A DNA stretch of 34,278 nucleotides, from NCBI RefSeq assembly GCF_024721015.1, contig NZ_JANAIF010000042.1:1-34278 (forward strand), written 5' to 3'. Origin of the DNA: Xenorhabdus bovienii. Its GTDB lineage: Bacteria; Pseudomonadota; Gammaproteobacteria; Enterobacterales; Enterobacteriaceae. Within the stretch, counting starts at the first letter, position 1. Each line of letters starts with the position of its first letter. Below, one piece after another: positions 26,130 through 34,055 of this stretch. Both the position numbers and the translations under genes were made by a program. Under the pieces are notes generated by a model. That model ran no database searches. It had not been told where the DNA came from and was given only the letters and a program-made list of their open reading frames with translations.

Positions 26130-27887
26130 ATGGCTTTTACTTTACGCCCTTACCAACAAGAAGCGGTAGATGCTACCATCCACCATTTTCGTCAGCACAA
26201 AGATCCTGCGGTCATTGTTTTGCCAACAGGGGCGGGTAAAAGCCTCATCATCGCAGAATTAGCAAAACTGGCTCACGGCCGAGTTTTGATACTGGCACAC
26301 GTCAAAGAACTTGTTGCACAAAACCATAGCAAGTATTGTGCCTATGACCTGCAAGCGGATATTTTTTCTGCGGGATTGCATCAAAAGCAGAGTGAAAGAA
26401 AAGTTGTCTTTGGTAGCATTCAATCCGTTGCTCGCAATCTGGATTGTTTTGATCATCATTTCTCACTGTTAATTATTGATGAATGCCACCGTATCAGTGA
26501 TGATGAAAACAGTCAGTATCAGCAAATTATCCAGCAACTCAAGAAAAACAATCCCCAGATACGTATCTTGGGCTTAACCGCCACGCCCTACCGTTTAGGC
26601 TCTGGCTGGATATACCAATATCACTATCATGGCATGATACGTGGAGATGAACACTGTTTTTTTCGTGATTGTATTTATGAACTTCCGTTACGTTATATGA
26701 TTAAACATCACTTTCTGGTGCCCCCAGAAAGATTGGATATGCCCGTAATGCAATATGATTTCAGTCAGGTTCGTACCAGCCAGCAGGGAATTTTCAATGA
26801 AGCTGACCTGAATCGGGAGATAAAACGACAAAAGCGCATTACTCCTCATATCATTAAGCAAATCATCGAATATGCCCAAGACCGCAAAGGAGTCATGATT
26901 TTCGCTGCCACAGTGGAACATGCTAAAGAGATTTTCCAATTGCTATCTGCTGAACAGGCCGCATTAGTCAGCGCAAATACCCCAGCAACTGAACGGGATT
27001 TATTGATCACTGCTTTCAAGGCGCAACAACTCCAATATATGGTCAACGTCGCCGTGCTGACAACAGGGTTTGATGCGCCTCATGTCGATTTAATCGCTAT
27101 ATTACGTCCAACAGAGTCCGTCAGTCTCTACCAACAAATCATCGGGCGGGGATTACGCTTATCCCCTGACAAAAAAGAGTGCTTAATTCTGGATTACGCC
27201 GGAAATCCCCATGATATTTATTCCCCCGAAGTCGGTAGTAGCAAGCCCAATTCTCAAAACCAGCCTATACAGGTATTTTGCCCTATCTGCCAATTTGCCA
27301 ATACCTTCTGGGGGAAATGTACAGCGGAAGGTGAAATCATTGAGCATTTTGGCCGTCGTTGCCAAGGATGGGAAGAAGATGAAAGCGGCAAACGACATCA
27401 ATGTGATTTCCGATTTCGTTTCAAATCCTGCCCACATTGCGGTGCAGAAAATGATATCGCTGCACGACGCTGTCACCGCTGCCAGGAAGTCCTGGTCGAT
27501 CCTGATGATATGCTGAAAGCCGCCCTTAAGCTCAAGAATGCACTGGTACTACGTTGTGGCGGTATGCAATTAACGTCGGGTCATGATAGTAAAGGGGAAT
27601 GGCTGCAAATCACTTATTACGATGAAGATGGTGCGGACGTATCAGAACGGTTCCGTTTAGCAATACCTGCTCAGAGAAAAGTGTTTGAGCTTCACTTCCT
27701 ACGCCAGCACCAGCGTGCGCCGGGTATCCCTCTGCAATGGAAAACAGCTGAGGACATTGCACAACAGCTTCCTCTATTACGACATCCCGACTTTGTTGTC
27801 GCACGAAAAAAAGGTCAGTTCTGGCAAATCCGGGAAAAGGTTTTTGACTATCAAGGACGGTTTCGCCGAGCAGATGATCTGTACTGA
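26130..27887 (+). CDS. radD: RadD (YejH) superfamily 2 DNA helicase-like repair protein
   Basis: RadD is a nucleic-acid-dependent ATPase that aids recombinational repair in E. coli and interacts with single-strand binding protein and RecA. The 585-residue protein (E. coli 586) has the Q-like RPYQQEAV, Walker A PTGAGKS, motif II DECH, motif III TATPYRL, and motif [11 protein letters not shown] in the second RecA-like domain. C-terminal zinc-binding cysteines lie in [14 protein letters not shown] and [18 protein letters not shown]. It is divergent from rsuA with 270 bases between starts. The downstream rplY has its own promoter. Confidence 0.93.
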   Translation: MAFTLRPYQQEAVDATIHHFRQHKDPAVIVLPTGAGKSLIIAELAKLAHGRVLILAHVKELVAQNHSKYCAYDLQADIFSAGLHQKQSERKVVFGSIQSVARNLDCFDHHFSLLIIDECHRISDDENSQYQQIIQQLKKNNPQIRILGLTATPYRLGSGWIYQYHYHGMIRGDEHCFFRDCIYELPLRYMIKHHFLVPPERLDMPVMQYDFSQVRTSQQGIFNEADLNREIKRQKRITPHIIKQIIEYAQDRKGVMIFAATVEHAKEIFQLLSAEQAALVSANTPATERDLLITAFKAQQLQYMVNVAVLTTGFDAPHVDLIAILRPTESVSLYQQIIGRGLRLSPDKKECLILDYAGNPHDIYSPEVGSSKPNSQNQPIQVFCPICQFANTFWGKCTAEGEIIEHFGRRCQGWEEDESGKRHQCDFRFRFKSCPHCGAENDIAARRCHRCQEVLVDPDDMLKAALKLKNALVLRCGGMQLTSGHDSKGEWLQITYYDEDGADVSERFRLAIPAQRKVFELHFLRQHQRAPGIPLQWKTAEDIAQQLPLLRHPDFVVARKKGQFWQIREKVFDYQGRFRRADDLY

Positions 27888-27919
27888 GCCGATTAAATCA
27901 GCCCAAAAGTACTTTCTAT

Positions 27920-27948
27920 TTGCTGTCATATAGGTTTTTCGTTAAAAT
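27920..27948 (+). promoter_or_regulatory. rplY promoter
   Basis: TTGCTG (27920-27925), 17 bases and TAAAAT (27943-27948) form a good sigma-70 promoter. It is followed by a GC-rich stretch, GCCGCCCGC, of the kind seen at growth-rate and ppGpp controlled promoters. Confidence 0.7.
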
Positions 27949-27992
27949 GCCGCCCGCTTAGTGTAGTACATTATATTAAGCCAAGTCTCGAA

Positions 27993-28018
27993 CCTGCTGC
28001 TGGGTCGCCTGTAGCAGG
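27993..28018 (+). promoter_or_regulatory. rplY leader hairpin
   Basis: In the leader about 30 bases before the rplY ATG, CCTGCT (27993-27998) pairs with AGCAGG (28013-28018) around a 14-base loop. A T-rich stretch follows. E. coli rplY is reported to be repressed by its own product L25 at the leader, so this structure may be the control element. Confidence 0.45.
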
Positions 28019-28049
28019 ATTTATTTTCTTCTTTTACAGAGAAAAAATA

Positions 28050-28331
28050 ATGTTAACTATTAATGCAGAAGTACGTAAAGAGCAGGGCAAGGGTGCGAGC
28101 CGCCGCCTGCGTAGAGCTAACAAGTTTCCAGCTATCATCTATGGTGGTAACCAAGAACCAGTTTCTATCGAACTGGATCACGATGCAGTTATCAACCACG
28201 AAAGTAAACCAGAATTCTATGAAGTCCTGAATCTGGTTGTTGATGGTAAAGAAACTACAGTTAAAGTGCAGGCAGTACAGCGTCATCCGTTTAAACCTAA
28301 GCTGACGCACATCGATTTCCTGCGTGCTTAA
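28050..28331 (+). CDS. rplY: 50S ribosomal protein L25
   Basis: L25 binds 5S rRNA in the large ribosomal subunit. The 93-residue short form, without the C-terminal TL5/CTC domain, matches E. coli L25 (94 residues): [28 protein letters not shown] and [18 protein letters not shown]. The ribosome binding site is weak (AGAGAAAA), consistent with translational control. A strong terminator follows. Confidence 0.97.
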   Translation: MLTINAEVRKEQGKGASRRLRRANKFPAIIYGGNQEPVSIELDHDAVINHESKPEFYEVLNLVVDGKETTVKVQAVQRHPFKPKLTHIDFLRA

Positions 28332-28368
28332 TTAGCCACAATCGAGCTTTTATCGGGACGCCGAGTAG

Positions 28369-28394
28369 ATAACGCCGCATTTGCGGCGTTATTT
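28369..28394. terminator. Terminator between rplY and yejK
   Basis: ATAACGCCGC (28369-28378) pairs with GCGGCGTTAT (28383-28392), loop ATTT, followed by TTATTT-like sequence. It lies between the converging rplY and yejK genes. Confidence 0.85.
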
Positions 28395-28428
28395 ATTTCT
28401 ACTATTTTATTCTTACTGCTGATAGGCG

Positions 28429-29436
28429 TTAATGATTACCACTGCCACGACGTTGCAGTTGGTCACGCAAGTTTGGTGGCGTGCCTTTAATCGTCAGAGT
28501 ATCCGTCACTGGGTCCCAAAAAATTCGCTCTCCCAACAACATTGCATCAAAGTTGATGGTCAATCCGCCACCACTGCCAGCAAATTTTGTTAATTGACGT
28601 AATGTACCGCGATCTGCTGGGAAACTCTCTTCCAATTCGTATCCCTGTTCCTGCGAAAATTGCTGGAAATTCTGCTCGCCCAATGGTGGCAATTCTTGAG
28701 ACAACTCTTGTAGTTTAATCTCCTCACCTGCCTGTAACTGCTCATTACAATAGCTGTAAACCTGCTGGCGATAAGCCTGACGTTCATTTTTATCAATCTG
28801 GGCTGATTCGCAATAATCGTCCACCGCCTGCAACAACCCCTTATTCTGCACTTTGGCATTCATGCCTTCACTGGCAGCCAGAAAATCCATAAAAAAGTCA
28901 GAAACCTTACGCCCTACCCGCCCTTTCAGAAAAGTCAGATAACGACTGGATTCGGGATTAGTTTCCCACTCAGTCAAGTCAATTCTCGCAACGATATCAG
29001 CATGAGGAATATCAAGATACTGCGTAGTGTTCACATCCAGCTCGTCATTGACAGACATGCTGTTGCAACTATTGAGAACCGAAATCAGTAAATACTCTAC
29101 GGCCAGATACCGATACTGGCAAAATAACACCGTACCACCTTCCGCAAACGGATATTTTGTCAATTCATCTTTCAAGCGAACGGTTGCAGCACGGCTAAAA
29201 CCGAGAAAGTCTTCATCTCCCTTACGTTGATGACGGAGCGATTCCGCCAGTTCACTTTCATCATTGAATAAACCATAGGCTTTGCTTTTTGCGCTATACA
29301 CACGATGTAATTCAGCCATCATATCTTCTACGACCTGATTGGTGGTCAGCAAAGAATCACGCAGAATGACTTCAAGTGTTTGTTCATCACGTTTAATCAA
29401 CCGGTGTAACGCGATCTGGGTAATTTCCAGACTCAT
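28429..29436 (-). CDS. yejK: Nucleoid-associated protein YejK (NdpA)
   Basis: The 335-residue protein has the same length as E. coli YejK, a nucleoid-associated protein. Family features include [10 protein letters not shown] near the N-terminus, EFLGFS-like [19 protein letters not shown] in the first half, [20 protein letters not shown] mid-protein and [20 protein letters not shown] near the C-terminus. AAGGAGT lies at good distance before the ATG. It is divergent from yejL, separated by 199 bases holding both promoters, as in E. coli. Confidence 0.95.
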   Translation of the reverse strand: MSLEITQIALHRLIKRDEQTLEVILRDSLLTTNQVVEDMMAELHRVYSAKSKAYGLFNDESELAESLRHQRKGDEDFLGFSRAATVRLKDELTKYPFAEGGTVLFCQYRYLAVEYLLISVLNSCNSMSVNDELDVNTTQYLDIPHADIVARIDLTEWETNPESSRYLTFLKGRVGRKVSDFFMDFLAASEGMNAKVQNKGLLQAVDDYCESAQIDKNERQAYRQQVYSYCNEQLQAGEEIKLQELSQELPPLGEQNFQQFSQEQGYELEESFPADRGTLRQLTKFAGSGGGLTINFDAMLLGERIFWDPVTDTLTIKGTPPNLRDQLQRRGSGNH

Positions 29437-29635
29437 TATTTATACTCCTTTTGCAGCTTTGACCGTTGAGCCTTGCGGTTAGCGGCGTATTCAAACACCG
29501 TTACCTTTCTGATGCAACAGACTTCAGAATGGCAGCAACTCACACAGTCGGAAAATTAATTTGTCATAAAAAAGCAGAAAATTGCCCTTCTATACGGTAG
29601 TATATAGGGCTTTGTATATCCAGGATCTTTGATTT

Positions 29636-29863
29636 ATGCCACAGTCGTCTCGCTACAGCGATGAAAAAGTTGAACATTTATTAGCTGAATTGGTAAATGT
29701 TTTCGAGAAAAACCATACACCTACTGATTTGTCCCTGATGATCTTGGGCAATATGGTAACGAATTTAATCAATACGAGTATTGCCCCTGCGCAGCGTAGG
29801 CACATCGCAGACTCGTTTGCACGCGCGTTACAGTCCTCGATTAATGAAGACAAAGCGCATTAA
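29636..29863 (+). CDS. yejL: YejL family protein
   Basis: This 75-residue conserved protein is of unknown function (DUF1414/UPF0352). The family sequence pattern is clear: [34 protein letters not shown] and [18 protein letters not shown]. It lies 29 bases upstream of yejM and is almost certainly cotranscribed with it. Confidence 0.93.
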   Translation: MPQSSRYSDEKVEHLLAELVNVFEKNHTPTDLSLMILGNMVTNLINTSIAPAQRRHIADSFARALQSSINEDKAH

Positions 29864-29892
29864 TTTTTCATTAAAACCTTAACGTAAAAAAT

Positions 29893-31632
29893 ATGGTGAC
29901 TAGCCGTCAGCATTACCGCGAAAAAGTCTCTCAGATGATCAGCTGGGGACACTGGTTTGCACTGTTCAATATTGTGTTCAGTCTTGTGCTGGGCAGTCGC
30001 TATTTATTTGCGTCTGACTGGCCGGGTTCACTGTTTGGTCGCATCTATGCGCTACTCAGTTGGCTCGGTCATTTTAGTTTCATTGTCTTTGCCATTTACT
30101 TACTTATTTTATTTCCGCTGACGTTTGTTGTGATGTCACAGCGGTTATTGAGGTTTCTTTCCGCTGCACTGGCCACAGCAGGGCTAACCCTGCTCATACT
30201 AGATTCCTCTATCTATATTCGCTTTCACCTGCACCTGACACCGTTGGTTTGGGACTTAGTCACCAACCCAGAACAGGGCGAACTGACAAGGGAATGGCAA
30301 CTGATGTTCATCTGCATACCGGCTATTTTTCTAGTGCAGATGCTATTTGGCACATGGAGCTGGCAAAAATTACGTAGCCTGAATCGCCAACGGTTCGGTA
30401 AGCCATTGGCGGCGGTATTCATTACGGCTTTTATCGCTTCCCATCTGATGTATATCTGGGCAGATGCTAACTTCTACCGCTCAATTACCATGCAGCGTTC
30501 AAATTTACCACTGTCTTATCCAATGACAGCACGCAAATTCCTTGAAAAACACGGATTACTGGATCAACAGGAATACCAGCGCCGTATGAACCAACAAGGA
30601 AACCCGGCTGCCCTAACCGTTGAATATCCACTGAATGGCTTATCCTACCAAGATAACAGGCAAGGTTATAATTTACTGTTGCTAGTTGTAGATGATCTGG
30701 ATAACAAAGACATTACCAACGCCATGCCGTCCCTTGAGCGCTTTACTCAGAACAATATCCAATTTACACAGCACTTCAGTACTGGCATTCAAAACGATAC
30801 TGCATTGTTTGGATTATTCTATGGCATATCATCAGGCTATCTAGATGGCATTCTTAATAGTAGAAAATCCTCAGCGCTTCTTGATGCACTGACTCACCAG
30901 AGGTATCAATTTGGTCTGTTCTCTTCGGATGGGTTCCAAACACCTCTTTACCGCCAGGCTCTTTTGACCGATTACTCATTCCCTACCCCAACCAAGAAAG
31001 ATGATAGCCTAACCGTGACAAAATGGCGTCAGTGGCTGGATCTCAATCATGGCACTACCCCGTGGTTCTCATTTTTGGGCATTAATGGTTTTACACACTC
31101 AACGGGCCAATTTGACAAAAAAGCACTTGATACCGAAATCAATAATGTTTTAGAGACACTAACCAATAAAGGCATGCTGGATAAAACCATCGTGGTTATT
31201 ACAGCCAAACACAGTGAATTGTCCACAGGACACTCACCAAAATGGCTTACTGGCGACAAATTCAATCGTGAACAGATACATGTCCCACTCATCATTCACT
31301 GGCCGGGTACACCTGCACAGGTCATCAACAAATTAACCAGTCATCAGGATGTCATGACTACCCTGATGCAACGTTTATTACATGTCAGTAATTCTCCAGG
31401 TGATTATTCTCAAGGTGAAGATCTCTTTACCGTTCGGAGAGATAACCCATGGTTAATCACGGGTGATGACGGCTCATTAATTGTCACAACGGCTACAAAT
31501 ACCATCTATCTTTCCAAGAACGGAGAATATTATCTGTATGATTTGGATGGTAATGAAATTCAAGGAGCCAAGCCTAACCTCGCCCAGTTATTACAAATAC
31601 TAACCGAGGTTAAACGATTTTTAGCAAACTAA
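29893..31632 (+). CDS. yejM: LPS biosynthesis regulator YejM (PbgA/LapC)
   Basis: This essential inner-membrane protein of Enterobacterales senses periplasmic-side lipopolysaccharide and restrains LapB/FtsH degradation of LpxC. The 579-residue product (E. coli 586) starts MVTSRQHYREKVSQM. It has five N-terminal membrane segments up to about residue 190, a linker including SITMQRSNLPLSYPMTARKF, and a periplasmic alkaline phosphatase/sulfatase-like domain (LLLVVDDLDNKD, FGLFYGISSGYLDGIL, GLFSSDGFQTPLYRQALL, VPLIIHWPGTPAQ). The domain lacks an obvious full metal site, as in other YejM proteins. The ATG has no clear Shine-Dalgarno; coupling to yejL is possible. Confidence 0.95.
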   Translation: MVTSRQHYREKVSQMISWGHWFALFNIVFSLVLGSRYLFASDWPGSLFGRIYALLSWLGHFSFIVFAIYLLILFPLTFVVMSQRLLRFLSAALATAGLTLLILDSSIYIRFHLHLTPLVWDLVTNPEQGELTREWQLMFICIPAIFLVQMLFGTWSWQKLRSLNRQRFGKPLAAVFITAFIASHLMYIWADANFYRSITMQRSNLPLSYPMTARKFLEKHGLLDQQEYQRRMNQQGNPAALTVEYPLNGLSYQDNRQGYNLLLLVVDDLDNKDITNAMPSLERFTQNNIQFTQHFSTGIQNDTALFGLFYGISSGYLDGILNSRKSSALLDALTHQRYQFGLFSSDGFQTPLYRQALLTDYSFPTPTKKDDSLTVTKWRQWLDLNHGTTPWFSFLGINGFTHSTGQFDKKALDTEINNVLETLTNKGMLDKTIVVITAKHSELSTGHSPKWLTGDKFNREQIHVPLIIHWPGTPAQVINKLTSHQDVMTTLMQRLLHVSNSPGDYSQGEDLFTVRRDNPWLITGDDGSLIVTTATNTIYLSKNGEYYLYDLDGNEIQGAKPNLAQLLQILTEVKRFLAN

Positions 31633-31707
31633 TCGTCGAAAAATCAAGCACTCACTAAATTGAGGGCTTGCTTTGAAAATAAAAAACGGTAGTATAGTAA
31701 AAGTCAT

Positions 31708-31784
31708 CGGCATGTAGCGCAGCTTGGTAGCGCACCGTCATGGGGTGTCGGGGGTCGTAGGTTCAAATCCTATCATGCCGACCA
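31708..31784 (+). tRNA. proL: tRNA-Pro(GGG)
   Basis: This 77-base tRNA has encoded CCA. The acceptor stem CGGCATG pairs with CATGCCG. The D arm is GCGCAGCTTGGTAGCGC, anticodon GGG lies at 31742-31744 and the T arm contains GGTTCAAATCC. It is nearly identical to E. coli proL and sits after yejM as in E. coli. A -10-like TATAGT lies at 31693-31698. tRNA-Pro genes are common integration sites, and mobile-element debris follows. Confidence 0.97.
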
Positions 31785-31795
31785 AATTTCCCTAG

Positions 31796-31825
31796 AAAAA
31801 CCAACCTATTATGGTTGGTTTTTTT
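31796..31825 (+). terminator. Terminator after tRNA-Pro
   Basis: AAAAACCAACC (31796-31806) pairs with GGTTGGTTTTT (31813-31823), followed by more Ts. It begins 11 bases past the tRNA 3' end. Confidence 0.88.
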
Positions 31826-31842
31826 ATGCCTGAAATTTGCTT

Positions 31843-31863
31843 GGTGTAAAATGGGTGTAAAAT
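31843..31863 (+). repeat. Paired direct repeats beside tRNA-Pro, integrase arm-like
   Basis: GGTGTAAAAT occurs at 31843-31852 and again at 31854-31863, an 11-base period. Short tandem repeats of this type just outside a tRNA 3' end are typical of tyrosine-integrase arm sites at the edge of an integrated island. No integrase gene and no duplicate of the tRNA 3' end are seen in the window. Confidence 0.4.
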
Positions 31864-31971
31864 CCCGCCCTAATATCTCCATTCTTACCTTATCTTCACT
31901 TGTACTTTCTTTGTTAATGCGACAGAACCCTTTTGTGCATAGGAAAAAATAATCAACAAAAAGCCCCGCAA

Positions 31972-31997
31972 TGAACTGACCCCATAAAGTTGGACGG
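31972..31997 (+). mobile_element. Lone end of an IS3-family (IS150-like) element
   Basis: TGAACTGACCCCATAAAG followed by TTGGACGG closely resembles IS3-family termini of the IS150 group (IS150: TGTACTGCACCC... GTTGGACG). No transposase frames or partner end are present, so this is a scar. It lies 34 bases before the stop codon of the DUF1902 gene. Confidence 0.5.
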
Positions 31998-32030
31998 TTT
32001 TAGTTAGGTAGATATAAGCCAGATCCCATA

Positions 32031-32687
32031 TCAGAGGGCTATCCTTGAATCAGATGATTGTTCCTGAACAAACTTGATACGAATGTACTCAGAATCGCCG
32101 ACTAGCTCATTCAATTCATACAATTCAGATGCTATTTCCCAAACTTGTTCTGTTAACTCATCATAAGTCTTAGCTTCTGTAACCAGCCCAAGTTCATCGC
32201 ACTCAGCAACCCACACATCACCATCATGGATAACATTCACAACAAAAAAATCATTAAGCCGGTCTAATCTTTTACTAACTGAATTAAGCATCTCAAAGAT
32301 CGTTATACCGAAATGCTCATGAGCCTGGTAAGAAGCATCAGAAAACCATCTAAAAAGAGCATTAATCCTGCGTCCTAGCGCTATCAATTCATCATTTCTA
32401 GACTCATTGAAATCAGACATAGTATGAAGTAGATGGCTAATAGTATAAAAATGTACAACTGGCCCGATACTACTTTCACCCAACATGGCTGATTTTCTAT
32501 CTTGAGCATCCGCCATCCCTTTTAACCAATCGTCCACTAAACCATCAACTTCGAGCTTTACATAATCAGCTGCACACTCACGAAAGCTTTCGACAATATC
32601 AGTACGTGACACATAAAGTTCCATTTTAATCACAACAAACCTGACCGTCTTATCACCGAATTTTGCGCTATAGATAACGCGATCCAT
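32031..32687 (-). CDS. Hypothetical protein with a C-terminal DUF1902/HicB-like domain
   Basis: The 218-residue product starts at ATG 32687, which has a near-perfect AAGGAGG site. The frame is open to 32786, but the extra 33 residues lack such a site. Residues about 148-210 (GDVWVAECDELGLVTEAKTY, DELTEQVWEIASELYEL) look like DUF1902, a relative of HicB-type antitoxin domains. The first 145 residues are not recognised; the start (VRFVVIKMELYVSRTDIVES) loosely recalls the opening of phage Bro-N or antirepressor domains. No small HicA-like toxin gene lies beside it. It sits in a mobile-element graveyard with intact coding sequence. Function is unknown. Confidence 0.75.
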   Translation of the reverse strand: MDRVIYSAKFGDKTVRFVVIKMELYVSRTDIVESFRECAADYVKLEVDGLVDDWLKGMADAQDRKSAMLGESSIGPVVHFYTISHLLHTMSDFNESRNDELIALGRRINALFRWFSDASYQAHEHFGITIFEMLNSVSKRLDRLNDFFVVNVIHDGDVWVAECDELGLVTEAKTYDELTEQVWEIASELYELNELVGDSEYIRIKFVQEQSSDSRIAL

Positions 32688-32926
32688 GTATTCCTCCTTT
32701 AGTGCTTTCTGATAAGTATCATATATCAGCAATGGAGTCCAAAAGAACACTATACGCTCATTTTTAATACAAGCCATCCCTAACAATAATAAGCGTTACT
32801 GATTATTTGATCAGCATATTCCAAAAGTGTGAGGGGTTTTACACGTTTTTTTGTAACCCTTTTGCCCCCTATTTTTGAATAGGGTATATGTTAAAAAATG
32901 CTCAAAAAACAAAAAAGAGGTAATTT

Positions 32927-33312
32927 ACCTGAGTTCTGGATAAAAAATTGAACTAAGTGCCTGTTCCAAGATCAGAATTTTCGACCAGAAAACGATCTCA
33001 CAAGGAACAGTCATGGATAAATGAATTGAACTTTTCTGCGATGTCGACGATTCTTGCCGTGTTTTCATTCCACCAGGGGAACAACAGTGTATCGCGAAGT
33101 GGCAACGCCGACGTTATGGTCACATGAGTATCAGTGAAATCATGACCATCTTGATCTTTTTTCCTATGTCAAATCACCGTAATTTCAAAATATTTTATTT
33201 GGGACTCATTTGGCAATATCATTACAACGATTTTCCGGCCTTGCTCAGTTACACCTGTTTTATCGGAGTTGTTTCCTCTGTATTACCCTTGCTACTTGCA
33301 GTACGGCTTTAA
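32927..33312 (+). mobile_element. IS982-family transposase remnant
   Basis: Translation from ATG 33013 gives a protein resembling the first 100 residues of IS982-family transposases (ELFCDVDDSC, MSISEIMTILIFF, NHRNFKIFYLGLIWQ, NDFPALLSYTCFI). Codon 4 is TGA (33022-33024). The frame then stops at TAA 33310-33312, well short of the usual length, missing the catalytic core. An end-like sequence, ACCTGAGTTCTGGATAAAAA, at 32927-32946 may be its left terminus. No right end is seen. It is a dead fragment truncated next to a large palindrome. Confidence 0.72.
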
Positions 33313-33313
33313 G

Positions 33314-33351
33314 ACTCAACAACCACCAACTAAAGTCGGTGGTTGTTGAGT
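33314..33351. repeat. Long palindrome resembling an IS200/IS605 end hairpin
   Basis: ACTCAACAACCACC (33314-33327) pairs perfectly with GGTGGTTGTTGAGT (33338-33351), with a 10-base loop reading GACTTTAGTT on the minus strand. The apex CCACCGACTTTAGT is typical of IS200/IS605-family end hairpins. It lies exactly between the truncated IS982 remnant and the broken hipA frame. A terminator function is possible but the T tract is short. Confidence 0.5.
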
Positions 33352-33426
33352 TTCTGCCAGTTGACCTACCAACAGATGGCAACCATCAGACAATTTTCTT
33401 TTAACGTTCAGTGGCGTATTAAGCAT
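33316..33426 (-). pseudogene. 5' remnant of a hipA-like toxin gene
   Basis: ATG at 33426 overlaps the stop of the hipB-like gene by eight bases (ATGCTTAA). Its first 25 codons read like the N-terminus of HipA-family toxins (LNVKRKLSDGCHLLVGQLAE). The frame then enters the palindrome and ends at TGA 33318-33316. A full HipA has over 400 residues; the kinase part is gone from this window. The break point is at about 33351. Confidence 0.55.
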
Positions 33427-33694
33427 TCTTGAGTACCTCTGCAATCGTGATTGGCTCCTGCTTGCGCTCTTTGGTTAATTGATGCAGTGGGTTCAGTTCA
33501 CCAATAGCTTCTAATAGCATTAAAAACTGCCGCAAAGAGATATTGCCTGTACGCTCAAATTTCCTGATGGTGCTATATGGCACACCGGAACGCTTGGACA
33601 GCACTTCAACGGTGATTTTTTGTTGCTTACGTTGTCGCTTGATAAAATCTCTTAATTCATGCTGTACATCATAGGCTGTGTAGAGTGAAAGCAT
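33419..33694 (-). CDS. XRE-type HTH regulator, HipB-like antitoxin
   Basis: The 91-residue product starts at ATG 33694 (GAGAA upstream; a more distal start at 33754 would overlap its operator). A helix-turn-helix spans roughly residues 23-62 (ITVEVLSKRSGVPYSTIRKF, then ERTGNISLRQFLMLLEAIGE). Position directly before and overlapping a hipA-like start makes it a HipB-type antitoxin and autorepressor. Since the toxin is truncated to a stub, the gene is an orphan that may still bind its operator or cross-talk with other hip systems. Confidence 0.78.
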   Translation of the reverse strand: MLSLYTAYDVQHELRDFIKRQRKQQKITVEVLSKRSGVPYSTIRKFERTGNISLRQFLMLLEAIGELNPLHQLTKERKQEPITIAEVLKNA

Positions 33695-33751
33695 GGGGAT
33701 GTTCTCTATTACTAGAGTAACAATAACATAGTGAAAATTATGATTAAATTC

Positions 33752-33772
33752 CACAATAGTAGCATTATTGTG
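33752..33772. promoter_or_regulatory. Inverted repeat upstream of hipB, likely autoregulatory operator
   Basis: CACAATA (33752-33758) and TATTGTG (33766-33772) are perfect inverted arms around seven bases, about 60 bases upstream of the chosen hipB start. A related half-like word (AACATAGTGAA) lies nearer the gene. HipB proteins usually repress their own operon at such palindromes. Confidence 0.5.
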
Positions 33773-33869
33773 AAATGTGTGAGTTGTTTCTTGGTGAGCA
33801 TTCCGTAGTCGTTGGAGCTTTTTTTACTTATATAATGGTGGGCGCATTGAGAGGATACATTTGAGCTAT

Positions 33870-34055
33870 TTACCATTGGACAAAGATATTCACCCAGGCC
33901 ATCCGCTTGAGCAGGTGGCCTTGTTGTTTTGTATAATCACAGGCATGCCATAATATGTGCGGATTCACGCAAATCGCTAAATTGGCCTTTAAACGAACCT
34001 CACGGATGATTTTATACACCTGCTGACATGACATGCGTGTACGTGTCTTTCCAGT
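33870..34055 (-). pseudogene. Fragment of a FimB/FimE-like tyrosine recombinase
   Basis: A 61-codon open stretch between TGA (34058-34056) and TAA (33872-33870) reads QQVYKIIREVRLKANLAI then VNPHILWHACDYTKQQG. This resembles the C-terminal catalytic region of fimbrial phase-variation recombinases (family pattern RQQ.Y.II, then HPHMLRHSCGFALA..G). The HxxR arginine is Trp here. The part after QQG no longer matches, and no N-terminal half is found upstream. It is a dead fragment. Confidence 0.5.

Noticed and set aside
33210..33404. 64-codon plus-strand frame across the IS982 remnant and palindrome
   Set aside because: Out of frame with the transposase remnant, spans a junction of unrelated pieces and has no recognisable content.
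33862..33952. Short plus-strand frame starting TTG 33862 with GAGAGG upstream
   Set aside because: Only about 30 codons, overlaps the recombinase remnant on the other strand and has no family resemblance.
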